A stretch of 60,000 nucleotides of DNA from Liolophura sinensis (lineage: Eukaryota; Mollusca; Polyplacophora; Chitonida; Chitonidae). Below, piece after piece: positions 23,401 to 32,400 of this stretch (position 1 is the first letter of the stretch; the number at the start of each line of letters is the position of its first letter). A program made the translations under genes and the position numbers. The DNA lies in contig NC_088301.1 of assembly GCF_032854445.1 (NCBI RefSeq), forward strand, positions 12,646,281 through 12,706,280. The letters are read 5' to 3'. The notes beneath the pieces were generated by a model. The model made no database searches. It had not been told where the DNA came from and was given only the letters and a program-made list of their open reading frames with translations.

Positions 23401-26400
23401 AAGCTTTGAACCAATAGATGTGCATCCATTGTACAACCACCCAATACAAGACTGACAAATCAAAACGATACAAATCGCCGGTTGTTTATCAACAGATATA
23501 TCGCCACCATATGGCTGAAACACTGCCGATGTGGCGTTAAGACACAATCATTCATTCCTTCATTCACAGATATAGACATGCACATATGCAATCTCGTATG
23601 ATAAACATGGAAGCCTAACTTAATGGATGGTAGACTGCTAGTTGACGCTTTCAATCATTAATCTGGGTGCCAAGATTTGCAATGTTAATAGTGCAAATAA
23701 CAGTAAATGTTAATAGTGTAAATAACTATAAATGTTATTAGTGTGAATAGAAGAAAAGCTAATAGATAACAGTAAATGTTAAGAGTGTAAATAACAATAA
23801 ATGTTAGTAGGTCTTCAGCAACCTGCGGATGGTCGTGGGTTTCCCCCGGTCTCTGCTCGGTTTTCTCCTGCCATAATGCTGGCTGCAGTCGTATAAGTGA
23901 AATATTCTTTTATACAGCCTAAAACACCAAGCAAATAAATAAATAAATAAAATAATTCATAATAGTGTAAATGACAATTATTACTGAGAGTGTAAATAAC
24001 AGTAATCACACTGCTGTTAAATTGATTTACTTAATAGATTTGTGTTTTACGCCGTACACAAGAATATTTCATTTATACGACGGCGGCCAACATTATGGTG
24101 GGAGGAAACAGGAAACAGAGAGGAAGCCACCATGACCTGGACTTGAACTCACAGCGATCGCATTGGTGAGAGACTCCTTTGTCATTGCGTTGTGCTAGCG
24201 CGCTAACCAACTGAGCCACGGAGGCCCTCTGCTGTTGAATTGGGTTTGAATAAAATTAACGTATATGTACATACTGATAACTTCAAAAAGGACTCCTCAG
24301 TCATTGTATGTCGGTCATAGATCAGTATAACATAGCCATCTCTTATGATTGATGAAAACAGGGGAATATTTACATGGCGCTGGAAAATCAAATCATCGAC
24401 TGTAGTGCCGATATAACCCATATAGTCTTTATTTTAATCTAACCTCAAATGCAATGCCTTTACTTGTATATGTGTTGTATATATTCTTAATTCATGGCTC
24501 AGAACTGGGTGACCATCAATCAGTCTCCCGTCCTAGCTCCTTGTGTGATTACCCTACGTCAGCGGGTGAGGATTTCCCTGTCCTGGTATAGACGTAACAA
24601 TCCTTGCGTCGAAACAGACATTCGTATATCAGCCGTCAACCAATGTGGAAGTTCCAGGTCAATCAATGCCAGGCAAATTTCTAACACGACGTCCAGTACG
24701 AACTACCAAAGAAATGTTTATTTATTTATTTATTTGATTGGTGTTTTTGCGTCGTACTCAAGAATATTTCACTCATACAACGGCGGCCAGCATGGGATGG
24801 GAAGAAACCGGGCAGAACCCAGGGGAAACCCACGACCATCCCCAGGCTGCTGGAAGACCTTCCCATTTACGGAACGGAATCACGCAAAGAGAAGCAGTCA
24901 ACTGTTTTCATTGATGTTGGACAGACGCAAGGTATGTTCTAGGCAAATGAGTGAAGTCAGTGTTTAAACCGTGTACCACGCTAATATAAAAGTTGTCGAT
25001 AATAAATTGTCTATCTCAGTTGCGCTTTAATACCCCCAACGTGGCGATCTGATTCAACACGATGGATATATAAGTTCTTGGGCCTTAGGAATTGGTGCAG
25101 GGACATTACAGAGTGGTAGTTAAATAGTGTCTAATAGTGTCTAAGGAATTAATAGGTTTGCTTACTACATCTTTTGTGTTGTGTTTCTATAAAAAAAAAA
25201 CAATATTTTGTCAAATCACAGTTACAGATTTAAGCTGCAGACATTAACAAGGTTTAACATTACATATGGGTGCAGGTAACTTACAGACCAGTTAGTTTAG
25301 GCTACCTTAAAATGCAGGCCTTCAAATTTGTTTGACTTGTTCAGTAGTTTAGATAAGTTGGAACCTGGGTTTTACAAAGCACTTCCTAACAGAGACTGGC
25401 GCAGCCTGAAAACTGCTCACACTTAATTCGATATGCAGTGTCCTATAGACCAGTCAGTCATGGGATATATATCATAATTATACTTCTCTCTTGAAGTAAT
25501 TTGGCCACAAGAATTTAATTATATTATCACAATATGTATTGCTTCCTATTTCCGGACAAAACTGACATCGTTCTAGCTTTTTTTTTGTACCAATCTGAGA
25601 TTTTCTTAGACTGTACAATTGCCGACAACAGAGTGACATCCCAGAGTGAAAATGACGTCACCGCTTTACTAGACTATTAATCGATATGCCAGCATTCCTC
25701 TTTAGCTAAAACTGCCAACAGAACATTATTATTATTTGACACCCAGACAAACAACATAGCATTTTGCTAGTAAATCCTTTAAAATCCGTTTACTAAAACC
25801 TATGTACAGGTTAAACTTGGCTGATTGACAGTATACAATGCTGAACAGAGACATCGATGGGATTCTTTTCAATGCACTGCTCTGAAAAGCACGATTTAGG
25901 GATTCACCAAGTGATAGGGGAGTCAACGGCCTTGACATTATCAAAGAGATGTCTGCAGTAAGTGGATGATTTCTTTCTTTCTTTATTTATTTCGTACCCC
26001 GCATTCAAGAATATTTCACTTATCACTTATGGTGGGAGAAAATCGAGGACAGAGCCAGGGGGAACCCCAAGATCATCAGCAGGTTGCTGGCACACCCCTT
26101 ACACCCGTACAAAAGAAGCCAATACGAGTTAAATGACCAGGTGGGAAATGATGATGTTCCTTTGGGCTGTACCAGAGCGCTGTGTTTGAAGGGTCCAAGT
26201 TCTTGACTTTTCGTTTCTCCAAATAGATCATTAATGGTTTATTCCTCCAGTCTGTATTGATTCCCAGTGCAGTATAAGACTGACTTAAACGAATATTTTG
26301 TTGGGTTTCGAATCACAAATGTACAGGGTGCATCCATGTGGACGGAATCAGGTCGTTCTCGGTGCACCATATGCGGCTGGGCATTCCTGATAGAACAATC

Positions 26401-29400
26401 TCATCAGAGTAATTTACTTCTTGACAGAACTTTATTCACGCCAAAATAAAGTTCTTCTGTATTTGCGTGTCGAGAAATCTGTAACTTTTTACCCGCTTCT
26501 GCCATCTAGGACTTATCCCCAGTACGATGACACTGACTGCTGCATTCATAGCTCACGCTGACATGCCAGTAAGACTACCAGATGACTTAGGGCTCAACTA
26601 ATTCAAAACGACAGCTAAACGGTTAAGGTTATAGATTTAAGTATAACTACACGATTGTGTTTTTCGACTGTGATTCGTCATTCGATGCGTTGGGTGGTAA
26701 CGGAAGACTACAGTTTAATTCGACACACTAAAGATAGTCTTGGCCAGGCATGGTGAGTCAACTTCCAAAAAGCACCAGTGTATCTTAGGTGATCGATAGG
26801 TCCTTAAAGAGCGAACGTTAAGAGGATAAGTGTAGACCAGAGTGCTTAAGTAAATTTTTTTGTTTTTCTAAAGAACGGCGAGGTGTATTGATTCTTAACC
26901 CAGACCTTCCCAATAACACCACAAGCTATCACAAATCGTTGTAGTCGTCTGACACAAAGCTTGAATCTTGATTTGATGCATGGTAAACTATGACGTGATT
27001 GTGCCTCCGCCAAAGAAGGCCATTGTAAATCAGGAAATGATAATTAAATCTGCTAAAAATGCATAAATCCGTACAAAATAGTAATGATATGTTAGTCAAA
27101 TTGTCTTTCTCTTGTGTTCTTACATGAAGTTCGCTAAAAAGTGTTTAAATATCTCATAAGTGAAAAAGTTCGCCAGCTAACTCACCAAAGATTGGTGTTT
27201 ATTTTCTACCACCCCAGCGTCCTTCACACGGAATATTTGGACAGATAGGATATGAGTAAACAGTTCTGGAATATGGCGTAAAAAAGCAGTCAGAAAAATC
27301 AATACGTTTCCATTGTACGTCGGAAATACTTTCTGCATACAGTTAACTAGTTCATTTTTTGCATTTCCCTTTTTGTTTTTACAATGTGTGCATAATATTA
27401 CAATACGCCCATTTATTTCTCTATCTCTTTATCTCTCTACAATAAAACAACGTGCTTCTCAGTAACTATATTTAATGATATAACAAATACCTTGAACACA
27501 TCTAGAATCTTAGCTAGAAAGATGTATTTGTATAGAACATCAGCTTCTCGTGTATATCACTATCCTACATTCTCTATTACCATGGCCTGTTGCATAGACG
27601 CAAAAATATTTTATTTATTATCTGATTGGCGTTTCACGCACTACTCAAGAATATTTCACTTATACGACGGCTGCCAGTATTATGGTGGAAAGAAATCTAA
27701 ACGCGCAAAACGTATAACATGAAAGTAGCTAGCACATATATACATGTATTAAACAAACTAACTTATCAGAGGACATATATATCGTCAGTTGAGTGTGGCG
27801 CAGTGTGATAATCTGAGAAATACGCTTATGTAGATACATAGGTGCTACATATATCTTGACACGTGTTTCCCTGATGAGAGACTTATTCAAGTCTTCCGGC
27901 TAAAACTGGTGTGAGTGTGATAAGTAATAGTATGCTTTGATCTTTATTCGTACTTGTCATATGTACCAGTCACATGACGATGAAGAGTCATTACGAGTGT
28001 GTACATATAATGCGTCTACTTCTAGCACGCAGCCAATCTATCGCTGCCACCGAAGTATCATGCCGACGACACTAAGACTGACACACCATCCAGTTCATAT
28101 TATACTGACATCGGGCCAGCCAGTCCTGTTTCCTTGCTCTAACCTCTCAGTGCTGAGCGCTGAGACAGAAAAAAACCTCCATTTATAATGTTTTTGATAT
28201 GACCAGAGCCGGGTTTGATCCCTGGGTCCCCCGACTTAAAGGCAGACGCTATAATCATTAGACCCGATTCAGTCGGCAACATGAGGTCGGTCACATGTCA
28301 AGAACAACCTGTAAGAAACCCAATAGTACACCGCTGTGGGAAGGCAGGATCTGTTTGTTCCAAACACTTTATCCTTTTTGAGATATAAATTTTGAGTGTG
28401 TAAATTATCGAATATCTTATGTAGACTGCGGGATGAGTCTTTATTGATAAGGTGGGATTAATACGCCAGCACGGTGCAATTACTCAGGAACCTCCCACAA
28501 ATGTCGTCGCTATGAGTTTAAGTCAAGTTCATGCTGGTTTCCTATCCGGTCGTACGTGGGAAGGCCTGTCAGCAACCTGCGGATGGTCGTGGGTTTCCCG
28601 GCGCTCTGCCCGGTTTTCTCCCAACCTAATGCTGTCCGCCGTTGTATGAGTGAAATTTTCTCGAGCACAGCGTAAAATACAAATCAAATAAATAAATAAA
28701 TAAACCATTGATTAAGTATTTAAATCAAGAAATAATGATATTTAAGCTGGAATAAAATGCATGTTAAACTGAAAAAAAAGATGACGTGTCAAAACAGTTT
28801 CCTTAAAGTTTCGTACAGTGATCATGATTGTCAGATTTTATAGTCATAAATTACAATTACGCAGTTATGTTGGTACCGTTTTGCGTTTAAGTTATCTTTG
28901 ACCATAAAAGAGACTGCAAGAAGTAAAGACGACCTCTAACAACAAACGCGGCAGACGGTAAAAATAACGTCGTAAGAAACGATTCCAAGAACAACATGTG
29001 TCTACAAAAAACTTGGCGAACCCGTTTGAAATATGTGTGGAAATTCTAAGAGGCGTAATCAGTTGTATAATGTTGGACAAAGTCAGACAGACTGAAGTGC
29101 TAAATCGGCGAGCTGAGGTTTTAATCGCTGTGTAGTTTTGTTTTGTATCGTAAATTTTGGGATAACTAATAATTCATGTGAGAGTTAGTGATCAAGATAT
29201 AGGCGTTGTATTTTTGGCCAAAAATATGCATGGTTTATTTTTGTAATAAACTAACTAAACACAACTCAACCCTTCGCACTATCCCCTCTCTCTTTCACGG
29301 AACATCTGCAAAGGAAATGTTAGACTGAATAATTTATTTACTTTTTTTGGAAAGGTGTTTCAACTCGTACTAGAGAATATTTTACTTATACGACGCCATG

Positions 29401-32400
29401 CAGCTGGGAGGAAACAGGGCAGAGCCCACAGGAAACCAATGATGGCTGGTGTTGATGCCTGACCGTCCTACGTACGTCCTGAGAGGGTGCCAGCACGAGC
29501 TGAACTTGAACGCTCAGCGTCCGCATTGTTGAGACACTCCTGAGCCATTGAGCTACGCAAGCACACCAAGCCCTCGCCCACTGATATCCTAAATTGAAAT
29601 TTAGAAGCACATGAAAAGACGTCCAGTCTCATTTCCTTGCTAAAATGAGTTTTATAAATGCTTACTGACTACTTCAAACAAACGACATATGACTAACTTA
29701 TCTGGCAAATACTTGTTGCGTTGTTTTCCGGACTGAGGACGCTATGTCTGTTGATGACAACTGACGTAGTTCATGTTTTGCAAGGGTTACACCACTGAGT
29801 AAGCGTGCCTGACCCTCTTGTCCTTGCAAATTGTATATATGCAAATTACCTAAAATTTCTTTAGCGGAAGAAGCAACATAAAGAAGTTTTCGTGGGGATT
29901 GTTTTTTGGGAGGGTAAATGAGGGATAGCGGTCCTTAATCCATACTCACCTTTGTTTCACCTCGTATACGGTGATCCGGTGGAGTTAAAAAAGGACTTAC
30001 AACAAATTTCATAAGGTTAATAGTCGAACCAGCAAGAACTAGATTCGAACTTGCGGTTAACAAGTCTTAGTCAGCAAGACATGTCCAACACCCTCAACCC
30101 CAACCCACCCCTCCCAGCTCGTCCTCGTCTAACACAAACAATTGGATGGGATCTGAATGGGACTGAATCACGTCAAAACACTAGTACAAGAGAAAAAATA
30201 ACATCTTCAGGAGTACACAACAAACTCTGAAACTGCCTGAAGAATTCTGATCCCGTTCTTCTCTGGAGTAAGCAAACCGTGCATTGTAAGGTGCTTAACA
30301 CAAAGTCAGACTAGCCGCTGTTATAGTTTAAAACGAAATTGTCTAAATTTATAACATCTAAGAAAAAAGGGGCCAAAAGATTCTTCCACTTGACAATAAT
30401 CACATGGTCCTGCTACGAGTAAATTTAATCTGTGCAGACGTGCATGTAAAGCCTTCCCGACATATTCCCGAAAGAATCCTAGAAGGAGAATATCAGCTTA
30501 GTTCAATAAATGCATTACTGAAAACGTTTGTAAGTCACAATAAAATCCATCATGACTGGCTACACCCCAGCTCTAAAGTCATAAAGTAACACAGTTATTT
30601 TTAGTGCAGTTGGCTATGTTCGTAATCTGCAGTTTAACTGGAACAGACACATCAGGGAGCAACAACCCCTCTTTAGCCAACCGGTCATCATCGTCGTTGG
30701 CTGGAAGCCTGACCTGAGCCGGAACCCAGCCAAAACAAAACAACTGCTACTGAAAACAAACTGGATATCAGTAAAAGATGTTCATATAGAATTGGTGACG
30801 CACTCTACTACACAAAATTCTTGATTGACTGAAGAGCACTCAGTGAATCAGAAAAAAATATTGCTCCAAGGGGTCGAAAATCGACCAAAAACTGTAAGCA
30901 AAGGAGAACAGCTACGAGTTCACATGTAAAGACAGATAAATTATCAGACAGTCGAAAGTGTCTGGAATATCTCCATTCAGGCGGAATCATAAACTCCAAT
31001 TGGGATGTTGGGTTGATTCCGTCACCGTGCAAAATAGACATCTAGTTATCTCAGTTAAGGTATAATTCTGTATACTGTGTATTCCCCAGTACGTAGTAGT
31101 AGCAGAACCCATGCTGTGCCCAAGATTACCCACCTGAATCTCCACCTTACCACACTATTATTTCTGACATCGTAAGTAACTCTGGTAAAATAGATACATC
31201 ATAATAAATCTAATTTTTTTTATATAAACTTATCATTTAGAGTGAACTGGGTGTTCAGGAAAACGCCGGGTTATTTATCGACACTAGTGTCAATTGAGCT
31301 ATCTCTCTAAACATAAGGTGCCAGTAAAACACATCCGTTTTACGGGTGAAAGTTGACAGCCCGCCAAACAGCATTAGTATCCGCCAAGCCCGCACCTAGA
31401 GCTCTAAGTATTTCTGTTTAGACTAGGTATACACGCAGGACTTCTTTTCTGTATGCTGCTGTTCCTTCAGTCATAATACTGATGCCATCATATTAGAGAG
31501 AAATTCTTCACCGTAACCCCAAGTAACAAAGTAATTAAAACTTGTATATGAGTATATTCCATGAAAAGTGCAAGCATACAAGGGAGAACTGAGTTGGCAT
31601 AAGGGTAAGGTGGGACAGGGCTGGGGTCAGAGGGGTACAGGGGATTTATTTGAACACAGCAACTACAAGCATGTATGTTAACGTTAACGGCTTACAGGTA
31701 CATCATGTATTCTGGGTTTAAAGGACAATTGAGATCATGAGTGTCGCCGATACTGAAGGTGGGTCTCTTGGATAAATATTAAAAAGGAACGGTGTGGTGT
31801 CCTGAGGGCTCTATGAAAATGGGTTACGCATACTATGACCATGAAAACCACGACGATTATGAATGATGATGATGACGATGCTAATAACGATGATGATTTT
31901 GATGAAGATTAGCTTGATTGACAGCTCCATTTAACTAAAGTGGGTGCGAAACAAGTGGAATCTCAATGGCAAGTTTCAGTCCACAGAAATACAAAGTTGC
32001 TCGTGAATACCTCAATTAAATGACAACAATGACATCTAGGTGACGCTCAGTCGTACTCAGGGCACGCCAACGAATCCAGCCCCATTGCGAGTCACAGATT
32101 CTACCCATGGTGCATGCAACTGGACAGTGGTAAAGTTCCAAGTGTACGCAGTGCGCTAAGAATACCCAGCTCTCTGGTTCTTACACAAAGTGGCCTCCAT
32201 AGCAACGTCTCCACCAGAGGAATCGAAATAAAATTACATCACAGCACAAAGAGACGATGAACAATAAATTATCAGCACAGAAGTCTCGAACACGAGAACA
32301 ATGGTGGACGATACGTTCACTCCAAGCGTCAGCCTACTCTTATTCCTTATTTTGCAAAAAATGGACCAACAGCAAAGCTGCCGTTGTGGACTGTTCAATA

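Noticed and set aside
24494-24967. 157-codon plus-strand ORF
   Set aside because: Runs through family D and a family A SINE; it has no protein domain and is broken in other copies.
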